Below are positions 30,401 through 45,400 of a stretch of 64,000 bases of DNA, piece after piece. A model generated the notes under the pieces. That model was not told the DNA's origin. It did no database searches and was given only the letters and a program-made list of their open reading frames with translations. Position 1 is the first letter of the stretch. Each line of letters starts with the position of its first letter. Made by a program: the position numbers and the translations under genes. The stretch is from Colius striatus (taxonomy: Eukaryota > Chordata > Aves > Coliiformes > Coliidae), in assembly GCF_028858725.1 (NCBI RefSeq), contig NC_084776.1, positions 5,084,001 to 5,148,000 of the forward strand, read 5' to 3'.

Positions 30401-33400
30401 AGACAGCTACTTTGCTTACTTTATTTTGGCCAGAGTGATCAGCGAGCTGAGCCTTCAGCTCTACAATTTCAGCTTCTAATAGGCGAATTACTTCTTCATA
30501 GTCCATCTCCATTCCACGAGCCTGCCTTTGTGCGGCTTCTGCAAGGTGAATCCTACTTCGCAGTGCTCTTGTCTCTTCTACAGCTGCCTTGGCTTCCTAG
30601 AGATGATAGAATTTAATTGAAAAGTTACACCCCCAGCTAACAAAGAAGTAGAGATTTAACTCAGAAGTACTGCAGTTCCATTAAGGCTATCTTTTTGTAT
30701 TTATGGTTAGATGGTTTAATTGATATTTTTTAAGTGTATCATGTGGAAACAAAAACCAGAAAGAGAATATTCCTAATAAATTAAATCATGAATTCCATGG
30801 TTGCTGCAAACCTAACTACTTATAGAAATGCATCTGATACTGTTAATCTGCCCCAACACTTTCATCCTAAAAAATACTTTAATGAGACATTATTTCATTT
30901 TATCACCATCACCTGAATTCACACTTAATTCAGAGTCCACACATCATGCAGATGGACTTGTAATGCCAAGTACTCAGTCCATGTTGTTCTCAAATTTAGT
31001 GTTGGTTTTAATTTTTCTGTCTGGTTCCTGCTCTTATAATATTATCTTCTTCACAGAAGAATATGATATAAAATTTATATATAAATAGGATATGGAAACC
31101 AGGAAATTAGACCCTGTTAGCTTTTAATTCAGCTAAAGTAATCCCTAAGTGTTGTAAAATCTGACTTAATGAAGGATATTGCTCTGTTCACTTTACTACT
31201 GAATATATATTCAAGTTAACTTTGTTTTGTATGTTTAGAAAGTCAAACTAAAGGTCTGGATAACAGATGAGTTTCCACTAAGAAAAACCAAACAAACTGC
31301 TTGTCAAATACGTAGACACATAAGCTCACTGGCATCAGAACCAGTAAACCATGGTTCCCCTTAGCTTTTTCTCATCTGTGAAAAAAGTCACTTAACGTGA
31401 ATTTTCTGAATCTTTAAAGTTAAAAGCTTTACCTATACAAATTCACAGAGCTAGAAATTATCTGTACACATTCTCAGCTAAGGATACTTACGTGAATATC
31501 CTATTCCTAGTCTACCTATCATATCTGATTATTCTAACTAAATCATGGTTGGGATTGGAACTAGAGGGAAACAGGAACAGGGAATAGAAACACATAACCT
31601 TCTAGAAACTAGGCTTGAAACTACTGTTTCTGAAAACCTAAATGACCAAACCTTATTTTTGTTGAAGAAATGTCAGATTTGTGCTAGTATGACCTGCTTC
31701 TGCAGGGGGGTTGGACTAGATGATCTCTAAAGGTCCCTTCCAACCCCTATCACTCTATGATAACATAAATGTCAGTTAAGCTTAAAAAAGTAGATTTATC
31801 TTATTATTTCCTAACCTAGAAGCATTTGCTTTGTGCAATCAATATCCTTCAAGCCAGGTTTTCCTATTCTTTGTCACAATAGTTGCTCTATTAAATGACC
31901 CAGGCTGTACACTGATGGTCTTAATAAACAATATGTATTTATTTCAGGCCATAAGTAAACTAATCTCAATGACATATATATATAGAATATCACCTTCCTC
32001 ATTTTTGCAATGGTTTTGCAATATAAAACCAATTTGGATGATTACCAGGAACATTCTGATCTCTTAGAAAATAAAGCACTGCAAGTAGCAATCACACGTG
32101 TAACAAACATTGACACCATCAGTGAATACAGATGACACTGGAGTTTTATAGTTGAGAAGTTTCTGTTATAGGAACACAAGTGATAAGAGAGACATTTAAA
32201 TAACCTTTGACAGTAAGTACAATGATTTTTATTGTTTTTCTTTGGAAGTACAAAGCATTAGGTCAGCCTTTTCTCTATGATGATCACCTCCACCTGGAAA
32301 CACAAACTATTAAAAGGCTTATTGCTGCATATCTTTCTGTTGTTCAGCAAATTCATTTTACAGTTGTCTGTGCACAGCACTAAATGCAGTGCAAGGGACC
32401 ATTACTGAAAGCACTCACTGAAAGATCATCAGCACAATCCACCCCTCCCACAAGCTGCTCATAGCAGTTCTTTTTCTAGAAACAATTCAGAAAACACAAG
32501 GGTTTCTCAGAAGTTATGAATCTACAGAGCTAGAGGTTAAAATTAGTGCCTCGAGACAGGTCATTTTCCTGCCACTGTGGGAAACAGTGTGACTCAACAG
32601 CGAGAAAAGCCGGGCCCTACTGACACAGAGAAGGATTTGGTAGCAGCAAAGGTAGCTTCAGTAACAGGCTGGAGGTGGGAAAAAATGTCTCTTGGAGACA
32701 AAAGTGAAGAAAGCTCTGATGTTGTTTGGCTAATGTAAATGAACAGAGAGGCCTTGACAAAAGCGGGCACGTGAAAAATGCCCACATAGGAATGATTTAA
32801 ATAAACTGACATCACAAAAATCATGGGAAAAAAGCTAGGAGGAAAAGACAGCTCTTAATTTTGAAGTAAGACCTCCTTGAGATAAAGGATTAATCTCTTC
32901 TAATCCAGAATTGCCTTTGCTCCTCCATTATTTTTTTACAGAAACCCAATTGTTGAATATTAATTTCCCTGTAATAGCAGCCTAAGTATGACCAGATTTC
33001 AGCAGTGAAAGACCTAAAGGAATAATTAATGTACAATGGATTCTTACATTACAATGAAACAATTATCCACACTACAACCCAACCAGCAAAATTTTCAGAC
33101 AAACCAGAGCTGTTTCCTAGAGTAGAGAGGCACAAAGGGAAATGATACCATCAGGTTTCCTCATTCTACAGTTACTGATTTTGGTACTGCGGTGACATGG
33201 TGGGTTCTCTTAGTGATGCAGGTAAAGGGCCCCCACCAGTGAAGATGGTGGATAACAGCATGTTACAGCAACATGCTTGTCCCATTCAACTGCTTGTGTG
33301 AAAGAAGATGCATCATAAATGGAATCTGTCACTGCTAGTATTTCATCTCTATAAATGTCTGACGGGACCATTTGACATGCTCTGAAATGAAGGCACTCTA

Positions 33401-36400
33401 ACTAACAAGAAAGTGCAGGCTGGAGGAGAGAAACTGAGTCCTTACACAATTGGTTGCAAGGTACACATTTCTTTCAGAGGCAGGTTCTATTTCTTCCTTG
33501 GATAAATTCAACTGTCAGGTGAGGGGTTTATCTGAGTAACTTACAGCCACTGATTATGTTTATTCATTATTTTTTTAGAAATTGAATGCTGAAAATATCC
33601 TTTAAAAGAACTTTAATTACTTTTACTATATAGTAAAAGAAAAAACCTAATGAAATAAAGGTAAACCAAATACTGCTTTCAGAGAGGGGGAAATAAATTC
33701 TATACTGTATCCAAAAGAGCAGCCATTCAAGCACTACGCTTCGAAGCACCTCTTTTCCCCTTAGAATCCACAAGCATAGGACAAGCAGATCATAGCTCTA
33801 TGAAATACAAGTCCAGCAGTATGGGAGACTATAAACAGTATCTTTACTACGTTTCACATTTATTATGTTTAGCTGAGATCCTCCAGGTGACAACAGCTGT
33901 ATAAAAGAATCTGAAGTAAAGGAGAGATCATTCAAGCTGGTACGGCCCAGGACTTTCAGGCAGCACAGAACACTATCAAACTCATGCAGGAAGATAGAAA
34001 ACATCATTACAGATTTCACATTCATGGTGTTGACAAGCATTCAGTTACTCAAATGTGCCTTTCTATGTTTTGTGCCAATTTTAGTTTCCATATGACTTCA
34101 GAAAAGACCAAAAGACAGTGCTGTAGGACTATCTCGAAGTAAAAATGTATCAGGTAATATATTTCTTAATGTGATAGACCAATATTAGGAAATAATTACT
34201 ATCTCATTTCAAATTTAGCAATATTTCTACTCTTAAAGAGTTTGTTTATCCTGTTAGTTACTGATTCAAGCACTGTTTAATGAATCAGTACTAACAAAAC
34301 ATGTTCATTAACCAGAATATTTGTGTGCCTGTCCTAATTAAGCTGTAATCTCTGTGACTCACAATTAGTAGGCACAAAAGATGCTTCAATATTTGACTGG
34401 TAGCCTATATCCTCATTTTAAACCTCGGGGCTTTTTCAGGAAAGCAGTACTTTTTGAAACAAACATTTAACTGGTATTGAATTCAGAAGCACACATTTAA
34501 GTTGGTTTGTTTGTTTACTTTGATTCGGGCCATTAGGGCCCAATGATGTATTCATTAACTCATTTCACTAACTTCAGCTCCAGCAGGAATGCATCATTGT
34601 AAGTTAAATGGTGATTTGTACTGTAAGAAGCCTATTTTTATTAAACTTTATATCACTATGCACATCACCTCAGCATGGACATTGGTTCTGAACTACAGAA
34701 ATATATCTAGAACTCTTGAAAATGCAACAAATATCAAGAAAACTTTTCTACTAAAAGCCTGCTTGTACCTCTTAAAATATGTCAAACAATGCTGTGATTA
34801 CATATAATTTATTCTTTCTTTTAATTTCATTATATGAGACCTTTTCAAGAGCAGTAACTTAAAATGCTTTCTAGAAAATCAGAGTATTTCTCCCCTGGAG
34901 GTTTCTGCTGCAAAGCTGACCTTCACCCTCACCCGGCAGAACTGGAGAGAAAAATAAAATACGAGGACCTCATGTGGTAGAAATTCAGCATTGCTGCCAC
35001 TGAAAAAAATCATCTTTGTCCTAATCTGCCCTCCCAGTAAGAGCAGGTGTGTGAACCACAGCACTGGATGCTGAGGACTTGATATCCACAGTGTTTGCAT
35101 TTCAGTTTGTACTTTGTATTGGCTTTAGTCTCGACTGATAGATCGAGAATCTACTCTAATCTACAGCAACAGATTGAACCATCAGTAGTGAATGGAAACA
35201 CGAGGTGCACTACTGGAACAAATTTTATCCACTGTCCCACAGTGTACAACATAGCAACACCACAATATTAATGGAGAAAAGCTTTCAAGCAATTCTCTTA
35301 CGTTCAAGGAATAAATGGTGACTCTCCTGGTAAATATCAGGTAGAATTCCCAAGTGTGTCTGTTTTATCTATACTTAAAACTCTGGTTGATATATAAAGT
35401 GGGTAATGCCAGGACTGGTGATTAGGCACACTGTTGCCTAAGAATAGCAAAATCACTTCAAGAACATTTAAGACCACAAAGGTACTACCACATTATTATC
35501 AAACTTGCCTGATCCTGCTTGTTTTAATAGTTCTTCTCTCAATTCAACAGCATAGAAGTATCATTGCTCTCAAAATCTTAAGGACTGCTACTCTTCAGTT
35601 ATAATAAAAAGCTTTGCAGTAACAAAACAACCACTTTGTGTTGAAATCAGTGTGAAAGTACAGTCTATATGAACATCAGGATGTGCTCCGCTCTCCCTCA
35701 AAAACAGTAAAAAAATATGAGAACAATTACATTTTTAAGAAATTTCAACCTACTTGTTTGACTGTTTGTAGCTCCTCTGTTAACTGTTTCTGCAAATTCA
35801 CAGATTCAGACAATTCTTCCTGTTTTGTTTCAAAAAAAAGGAAGAAATAATTAATAATTAGGTCTGAAAGACAAAGAGTTTTCCTAAAACCCAGTTAGCT
35901 CTTTCAAAACTACAGGTAGCAACACAACCAATGTCTGTTAATAATGTTGTACAATCAGGAACACCCTTTCAGAAACAAGTTTTGGTGGAAATAAAAAATA
36001 ATCAACAGCTTTTATAAAACCTGTGACAAAAATAAATCTTAATCTACAACAGCTTTTTTTTTTTTTTCAGAGAATTGCTTGATTCTGTTTAAGTTCCTTG
36101 AGCAGCTGAGGATTATTTATTGAGCATTTCTGTGACAAGTAGAACACATATTTTAAGTCTCTTGTTACCTAGGCAGCTAACAAATGAGCAGAATAAGGAC
36201 ATTTTCTTGGCTTTAGCAGATTGCTGTAGAACCTAATATTCACATCAAGTCATTTTCAATACGGTTTGTTTGACCATTCTTTCATTCACCTAATACCAGA
36301 AGCCTGTGGGTACAGCACCTTCACAAGGTTAAAAGCTCTAAGGAAGTTTTAAGAAAAAGAAAGGTAATGTAAAATCACAAAGATTCTTATACTGAGTCAG

Positions 36401-39400
36401 ATCAAGGATATTTCTCACTCAGTACCAAGTATTTCCCTGTAAGCTGTTAAGGGAAGAGTATAAGGAATGAGGCAGTTATTGATTGATCATTGCCAGTTTC
36501 CAACATCAGGAATTTAGGGACCCAGGATAAATATTCACTGCTTCAATGTTCAATGTACATCGGCTTCTCTTATTTCAGTATGAATTTTTCAGAAGGCAAA
36601 TCTTCGTACACAGAAGGAAGAATAGATCTTTGGGTATGTCAACACATCACTATTGTAACCTACAGCAAGAATTTTTTGGGACCAGGAAGCAATTTGTAGA
36701 ATTGCCTGTATAAATCGCCTGGGATAAATTTTCCAGTTCTATCCAAGAACAAAAGTTAGGTTTTCTGACTATAGAAATTTTTATCCTTTGGGTTGTCAGA
36801 GAAGGAAGTCAGGAGCACAGAACCACAGTTATAAGCCAAGGTACTAAGAAATAATAAATATATTTGCTCCTTTAGGTCTCATGTATTTTCCAATGTCTAT
36901 GAAAATATATATTGATTTTGAACACAGTCTAATTAATCTTCCAGTTCTAACTTATTTCAGAAGTATTAGCATATGCTCAGACACTGTGGTTACTAGGATC
37001 TCACATTGCTAAATGCAAATCAGTCACTTCTCCAAATTGACTTTTGTGAAATGTCTTGCTTAGTCTCATGTCTCTGTGAATCAGATTTAAAACTACATTA
37101 CTATTCAGTATAACAAATAAAGTTCACTGTCTCCAGAAATATGTTGTAAGCATACAATCTTCAAACATAAGTAGGACTGTTTGCTTTGCCTTTTCATATA
37201 TGCATCAAAAATTGAGCAGAGAGTTAAAAGCAAAAGAGTAAATTACAAAATCCACTCAAAAAGAATTTAGTTTCTTGAACAATTTCAGCAAATAAAAATT
37301 AAGTATTACCTTTAATTTACTTATTTCTTTTAAAGCTTCATTTCTTTCTTTCTTAAGTCTTTCCATGTCATCTTCCAAAGCATCACAGGTTACAAACTGT
37401 GCATATTTAAATGCATAAGGTTAGAATGTATTGCTAATTATACCCTCCATAATCTTTAACATCTTATCTTACAAGGACTTGTTAATATAATGAGAGGATA
37501 ATCTTAATTTGAAAATAGTTTAAAACCCAAAAAATGCTAAAATGTTTAAGAAAATTCTGAGCAACTTATCTTCCAAAGGAACAATTATTATTTCTGTTTA
37601 AAAGTATTAATAAAAGTATGTTTAAAGGACTGAGAATACCTCACTGCCATCTCCTGTTTCCGTCAACATTTTAAATAATACATGATTTGGGAATTCCTGT
37701 GCTGCAAATGTACTTTCTCAAAGCCACCTTGAGAAGAAAGTGATTTTCACTGTAGTAGTTCATTTTGCTGGACCCAATAATTGCCTATCACTTACACAGA
37801 TAGTAGCAATATGTATGTCATTAAGAAACCTCAGTATATCACTGACCATGTCCATGCTTAAAACAAATCACAACATAATGATGTGAATTGCTTTCTGCAA
37901 AGTAGGTTGCTTTAACAAGCAATTCACAGAAACTAGGTTATCTTAATGAACACCACAATATGGAGATGTTCTAAACATCTAACCAAGATCTAGAGTAATG
38001 TTACAGATAACAAGCCCTTCAATAACCTCCTCCCAACGATTAACCACTGTATAGACACGTATTTTACCTGGGAATCCAGTAAACTGGCAAATTCATTGAC
38101 CCCAAATGTTGTGTTGTCTGTTGCATTCAGTTGCAACAGATTCCTTGAAACTTCAACAAAATCTAAAAAAACAGTTTAGATTTGTATTCAGTTTAGATTT
38201 TGCTGCTGGAGTCTGCAAGTTTAGTTTAGTAGTAGTTTAACTAGATGCAACACAACTACTACTACCATAACTATGGCTAGTCAAGCTCTTAATTAGCTAA
38301 ATTTGTGATTTGCTTTCCAATTACTTAGTTTCAGAATCCGAAGCTTATTTTTAGAGAGTAGAATAAGGTTCTCGCCTCAAAGTATCATTTTATTTGCAGT
38401 GGCAACCCAAAACTGACAAAAAAACCCATTAATGGTTATTATCTATCATTTCTAGGTTCCTACATTTCATTATTTTCCACGGTAATTAACAAATTATTAC
38501 CTCCAAAAGAGACTGTTCCTTTAGAATCTTTCTGAAGTTGCTGCCTTAGGGCTTGCTGCTGCTCATCTGTGGGCTGAATCCCAAGATAATTCAATGCCTG
38601 GAAGGAGAAAACTTATTTTGGAGAAAAAAATGACTAGGAATAATGACTGCAGGGACATGGGGGAGTAATTAAAGAGCTATACTTCAAAGAGCCTTTGTAT
38701 CATAGTACACTCATTGACAATACTTTTATTCCAGAGACACTCTGTGACTTTTCCTTCTAATTGAGAGATGTTCAGATATTATTTAACCTTGAATACAGAT
38801 GAGTGTAATAAGCAAAATCCTTTGTCCTTAATAACTGCCTTAAAAATCCTGAGGGATGTTCCGATTCCCTTAAGAGTTAATGAAGTAATTAGATTAACAA
38901 AAACAGTAATTTGCTCAATATATCAAATGAAATATTGGCCTGCAACCTGAAAGAACTACCCAAACAGAAAATTTGGTGTATAATCTATACCTTAAACTCT
39001 GTAAACCCAGAAATATTTTCCAGATGTTTTGCATGCATCATGAAGGAAAATTCAAAAGACTGTACTTATTTACCCTTTCCAGCTTTTCAGCTTTGAGACG
39101 AACAGCAGAGTTCTTTCTTTGCAGGTCATAATCATCATTCTGGCTGGGGGCAATAACTATCAAGAAAAAAATTCATTTATGATATACTTGTAACTATTGC
39201 TTTGAAGAATTTGTTCTGAAGCTCCACTTACCAAATGGATGCCAGCTAAATACCCACTTGCCACAAATCAACGTTAATATTTAGATTGACTTTTGTTTTT
39301 TAAAGGACATAATTGTAATAAGCAAAAATTATGGGTATCAATCACTAAAACTATTTTTTCACATCAAAAAGTGACAAGTAGCTAATTAGCAGAAAGAAAC

Positions 39401-42400
39401 CAGGAATAACTTTGAGCAATCCATCAAGCATATGGCTTATGCTTGTGGTATTTTCTCTTCTCATAGAGATACACAGTTACTCTGGAAACAGAAGGGGAAA
39501 CACACTTCTGAATTCTGAGAAAGACCTTCAAGACACACTCTCTGCATAAGCAACAGTTCCCAAAAGCATATCAAGCGATCTGGAAAACACCGGGGAAAGA
39601 AAGGGAATGACTTGTTGCCAACTAAAGGCAACAAGAGGAAGCTTAGACTGAATTCCAGCAGGCTTTTCAATATTTTCCTGGGGAGAAACTCTATTTCCAA
39701 GAACTACCATCCATCATCTCCCTCCTCCCCAGCCCTTAAGTTTGCATAATTTTAGCTAGTTGCATTAATAACGTATGGTGCGTCTATTATATTTCTGATA
39801 CATGCAAATGATTAAGCTGAGGAAAGGAAAAGAAGCTAGCAGTACTAAGCAGTCCAGATGCAAGATCTCAGAATAATTCCTTTTTTTTTTGATGTGCATG
39901 TTTAGTTTTAATGGAGCTCAAGAAATGCAGTCACAGCTTTGTCACATTTCAGATACACCTGTGGACATAACACAAGCAGCAGCAACCTCAGGAAGGCTTT
40001 GATCACAGACAAAAGCAAAAGGAGCTGTTAACTATCAATTTCTTTGAATTTTATATGTATGTAAATAGAACAAATTCATTCACTTGGTTTTTTTTCAGAA
40101 GAAAACGGAATACTAGTTTGCATTTAGACTTTATACAAATGAATTAAGATCTAAATTGTAATTTCCTTAATGGACTATAAGGGTTTTAAAACAAAAATCA
40201 GCCTTTGAAAACTAAAGGAACTCGCAGTGTGAGATTCTCTCCAAAGGAACAGAACAAATGGCACAGAATTTTTTTTTCACTTTCACAGCATATCTGTTTC
40301 CAAGCTCAAAGTAATTTACATTCTCTTTATATGCCAAAAGTATAAACCAAAACATCTTGAAAATCTCTGTCACTAACACCTCTCACATGCTATATTCAAT
40401 TCTGAAGACAGCAGGCTAGAACCTCAGCTGAATTGGCACACTTCCTTTCAAGTGAGAATGAAAAGGCCTTGTGTTTGAGTTCATGCAAGAATTTCTCAAA
40501 ATTATGGTGATTTTCTTAAAGCACTTAAAAAACCCAATAAACTAAGAGTTACTTCAATTTTTCAAGGCTATCTTTGAAAGGTTAACCTTGAAAAAGGGCA
40601 GCTTGAGAGAAGTGGCAGCTTTGACTAAGGATGTGCTAATAAATAAGGCTAAAATGAAAAATGATAATAAACAGTACAAACTGGAGCTGCAGGAGTTTCC
40701 ACTCCACTAGCTATGTTATTCAGGTATTTTAAAAAACCTCTGGCCTTGGTCTCTTGAAGCAACAATGAAGCTCCTTGTGTATTTCACCATATTAACCAAG
40801 AGATTTATGTTCTGAATGTATTCAAAGGTAGCCTTCTGTCTTCTTCCTCTGATTATTGTTGTGTTTTTCACCATCAATAGGAAAAACCTGTGTGATCATT
40901 AAACTCCAAGTGTATTAAATGCCACAACCCTTCCAGCTTTAAAAGTTCACATTCAGTCAGCTTAGCCTTCAAGGAAGGAGGCTAACTGGTCAGATTTGCA
41001 ATATGGAGACTGTTTCATTTAAAATTAGCATATCTAATATGGTCCATAATAAACCCAGGTACAATTTAAATAACATCGGTGGAGCAACACCTAGAATGAA
41101 TCAGATCCTGTATGTTTGTCCTTCCTCTTCTCAGCATAGTAGACATCAAGTGGAGAAGCATGGGTTGTGCTTACTTACTACTGCCTGAAGTAAAAGAGTA
41201 TAATTCAAGTCTATGGAAATACAGAACAGAATCAGTTACCTTACCTTGTCAATTGAGCCTCCCATTATTATGTCAGACTACTGCATTTTCACTCTTTGTT
41301 ATTACACCACATATTTGCTTCCCAAAGGAATTACAATTGTTTCATTCAGATATGGTTCTGACTAAATTCCACAACCTCTATTTTTCTTTAGTGTTTTTTT
41401 TCAAAATACCTATCTAGAGACACGATCAAAGTGACTATTGACTTCGTTTGAATGTCCCGACTTAGGACAAGGGGCAATGAGTACAAGCTAGAATATAAGA
41501 AGTTCCAAAGAAGCATAAGGAAAAACTTCTTCCCTGTTCAGGTGAGGAAGCACTGGAACAGGCTGCCCAGATGGGTTGTGGAGTCTCCTTCTCTGGAGAC
41601 ATTCCAAACCCACCTGGACAAGTTCCTGTGTGACTCCTATAGGTGGTCCTGCTCTGGTAGAGGGGTTGGATTCGAGGTCCCTTAATTCTGTGATTCTGTG
41701 ACTTTCACATACAAACATACGTCAATATATTCTACTTGTTATTATTTGAAAAAACTGTTACAGAGGTCTGCATGTTATTTCTACCCTCCCTATATGCTGC
41801 CCTGATTTAAAAAAATAATGAAGTGCAAGCAGTATATATCCACAGGATTTCATAAGTAAAGAAAGCAGTTTCTATAGCAACCTAATCTCGATCTACATAT
41901 GAGTCTTCATCATCTGGTTTCTACTGACTCTTATTATCATTACTGATGTATAGCAAATGTGATCACTCATTTTTGTTTGGTTACAGCTGTTTATTACAGA
42001 AAATGTAACATGTATTCGACAGAAGCTACTAAACAATCCATTTATCTCAGTCCTTTATTTAGTACTATAAAAATAGTGCAGTATTCCTTTTTTTAAAGAC
42101 TATTTAGAGTCTCACTATGTACAATTTTCTGTACAACAGTTACTGAAGAAAAAAATGGTGGCACAGAAGTAAATCAGCATTTACCTGTTGCAGGCACATC
42201 AGTGGGAATGCTGTCTAGAGAAGTAACTGGAGATTGCTCTCCCATCTTGACTCCAGCTTCCATCTATGAAAGAAAACCAAAAGTCATGAAATACCATTCC
42301 CAAAGCAGATCACAAGCTAAACTTGTAATACACATTAATTTTAACAGAGGAAGGAGAAAGAAGACCAGGGGAAGAAATAGTGCTGGATAGGTCAAAACAA

Positions 42401-45400
42401 CCCTATGGAAAATGGAAGAAAATGGAAGTTACCAGAGGGGTGCTGGTAGAGAGAAGGAATATAATTCAAAAAACTTAAAGGTCAGGGCCATATCAAAACT
42501 TTAGTTAGGTTTTGAGTATCTTCACAGACTAAGCACAGTCTCTCTAGGCAACTCGTTTCAATGTTTATGCCTCCAACAGGAAAGAAAAATGGGCAAGAAT
42601 TTTAAGTACAAACATAAGAACAATTGAGGATCACCTGTTTTGACTTTGTGTTTGACACAGAACATTTTATTCTTCCTGCCTTGTACAAAGGCAATACTTT
42701 AGTTTCTAAGATGCAATAAATATATATTTTTTAAATGAAATAATAGAATCATTTAAAAATCTTTCTTATGGTCAACATTGGGTCTTCACACTAATGGTGA
42801 GCTGGATGAATTCAAACAATTGTTGTTAGCTGAAAGAAAGGGCAAAACCCCCCATGTTCTGCTAAGACTCTGATTTTCAAGCAAAAATCTCATCACCATG
42901 GAGGAAATGTAACTTGTGAGATTGTACTGTACTCATACATATGTAGTAATCAGAGAGCACATTACCTCTGAAATATGTAACTACATATACTTAATTCTGA
43001 AACTTCACTCCCTAAACAAACAGTAAGAAGAACTTTGTATCTAAGAACATAACTTAATGCTTATTTGATTTGTTGTCTTACCACAAGTCAACTAATGCTC
43101 TTATTCCTTTCCTCAGTGCAGTTTACTTTAACACAACATGTCTTCTGGAAAAGTCTTGATGTAACAAAGAATTAGCATTGGCAGGAAAAAGAGCCAGTCA
43201 TTTTCTTACTACAATGGAAACGGAATTATAATAACCCTATACAGAAACATCCATAAAATTAGGGAAAACAACCACTTGCTCACTTTATACTAAGAGAAGT
43301 AAGAAGTATACTCACAGCATTTGGAGTGGATGTTGAAACAAGCTTCTCATTAGGAGATGCAACAGAACTAAGTACTGCAGCCTGTTGCTCTCCATATGCT
43401 ACTGAAGGCGTTAAGAGGCTGGAAGGACGCTCCAGATTCTCTGAATAACTGGGGATGTTTTTCTGTCTAATAAAAGCTATCTCCCAACAACTTTCAAATC
43501 TGGAATTAAAATTAAACCAGTTTCAATATATTATATACTATTCTGTTCATAAGATTATATGTTACACTTGCAAAAATTACATTTTCCCAAACACTGGGAA
43601 TGGTTTTACTTGAATGTTCTATTCCCCATGCTTAAAAAAGGCAAACACTGTGGCTTTGATTTTTTTCTTCTGAAAGGAATTAAAGTATCATAATTTTACA
43701 GGTCTAAAAGGGGCATTTGAGTCTTCTTCTATGAAATAATATTGCAATTGAATATTTTTTTAAATCCTATTCCTGTAACTACAAGTGACATGACATTTCA
43801 CATTTATCAGATCATAAATACTCATATAATAAATCATCCTGCATGGTTAACTGTTTGACACTAACACATACCTCATCTTTGTTCTGTTGATTATACTTTT
43901 TGCCTCTTCATAGGAGACACCAATCATTGACTCTTTGTTTATGGATACAAGTTGATCTCCAGGTTTCAACCGTCCATCCTACCATAACAAATCAAAAAAC
44001 AAGCCCACACATTTTAAATTAATTGCTAACACTATAGAAAGAACTGTATAATCACAGCACTTTAATATGTTCCTCTGGATCTGTCAAGACAAAAAATACC
44101 AAGAGCATTTATACAGTTTGCCTGACAGTCTTCCAGAAATAAACAACAGATTAAATGATCATTTAATCACCATGATGGCAGTCATTATAACAGCTTCATC
44201 AGAGAGAATGGATCTCAGATACTGCATGAAGAAGAAATTTAGACAGATACATATTTCTATTAAAAACAAACAAATACACCACAGATAGTAATTTCTCCAG
44301 CAAGGAGTACCAACCCATCTGACTACAAAAAGCTGCTTTATGAATTAATTCACCTCTGAGCTGGACTAATTTGTGATTCAAAACCAAATGTTCCTTGCTA
44401 TACGTGTGACTCCTTAAGTACATACTAGTCACACTAATTTTAATGATAAAACCAGATTAGTCTATTAGGAATTCACCAGCCCAAACCATGACAGAAATAA
44501 CATTGTCGACTTTGTGCTTCTATTGAATTCACTGTAAACTTTCTAGCAACACAGGAACAGATCATATTTCTGTCTCAGAGACTGTAAGACAAAACTTTAA
44601 ACATGCTAGGCTAGATTTCTCACTAAGATAAAGCCTTCTTCACTTACATTTTAAAATAGATCTCAACAATTTAACTGAAAATTCCCATAACTCATCTATA
44701 GTTAAGGAGTTAGTTATGACATTTGGCTAATGTAATAGACATCAAACTACATACAACATGTCAGAGTTCTTCAGCTCTTTAAGAAATCAATCACAGAATC
44801 TATCTGACCATGTGAAACAAACTCTACAAAAGACACATTGGAAATAAGTAAAATACCTTTTCAAACCAGTATAATTTTATGTATTTAATACTCACATACC
44901 ACAATTTTAGCTGTGTTATTTCAAATCTATGATAGCACTTTACTACACTTTTCTGTCACTTCTTGTTTTGGTTTTGATTAAAGAAAAAAGTTGTAGATCT
45001 TTTATTTGACTAGCATCCAGACAAAATTCAGATATCCATTTCAATGCTGCCCTCACGTGGCAGAGACTTATAATATGCTTGATGCTTAACCAAGACTGGG
45101 AAATTACCTCGACTGTTGCTAATATCAGAATGTACTGCAAACGAGTGTCTCAGTCTATTGATTATGTGGAATAGGCTTTAAATTACATGTTTACAATGAG
45201 AAAAGTGTTTTAGAAACCACAACAGGATGGGAGAAAACAAAAGACAAATGATTACTATTCATTGACAACAAGAAGTCCTACAGAAACACCGCATTTTTTT
45301 TCCTTCCATCTTGACTTTTTAGGATTAACTTTCATCTACAAAACTTCAGTCACAAATAACTTTAGACTGTTTTGGAGCAAACCCATTGTTTGTGAAATTA

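Larger units (their letters stand above)
26753..30419 (-). other. Three STXBP4 introns
   Basis: Intronic sequence between coding exons, interrupted by the exons at 27671-27720 and 28225-28341. I see no repeats of known family and no other gene in it. Confidence 0.6.
35820..42184 (-). other. STXBP4 introns around the EF-hand-like and coiled-coil exons
   Basis: Intronic DNA broken by the exons at 37310, 38068, 38501 and 39074. It holds a T14 run at 36054-36067, part of a pyrimidine-poor stretch unrelated to a splice site, and a CR1 fragment at 41452-41703. Confidence 0.6.

Noticed and set aside
36054..36067. T14 followed by CAG as a + strand splice acceptor
   Set aside because: No coding similarity follows on the + strand; the neighbouring exons belong to the - strand gene.
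41452..41685. 77-codon ORF as an independent gene
   Set aside because: It is the 3' end of CR1 ORF2 ([15 protein letters not shown]) and part of the annotated repeat.
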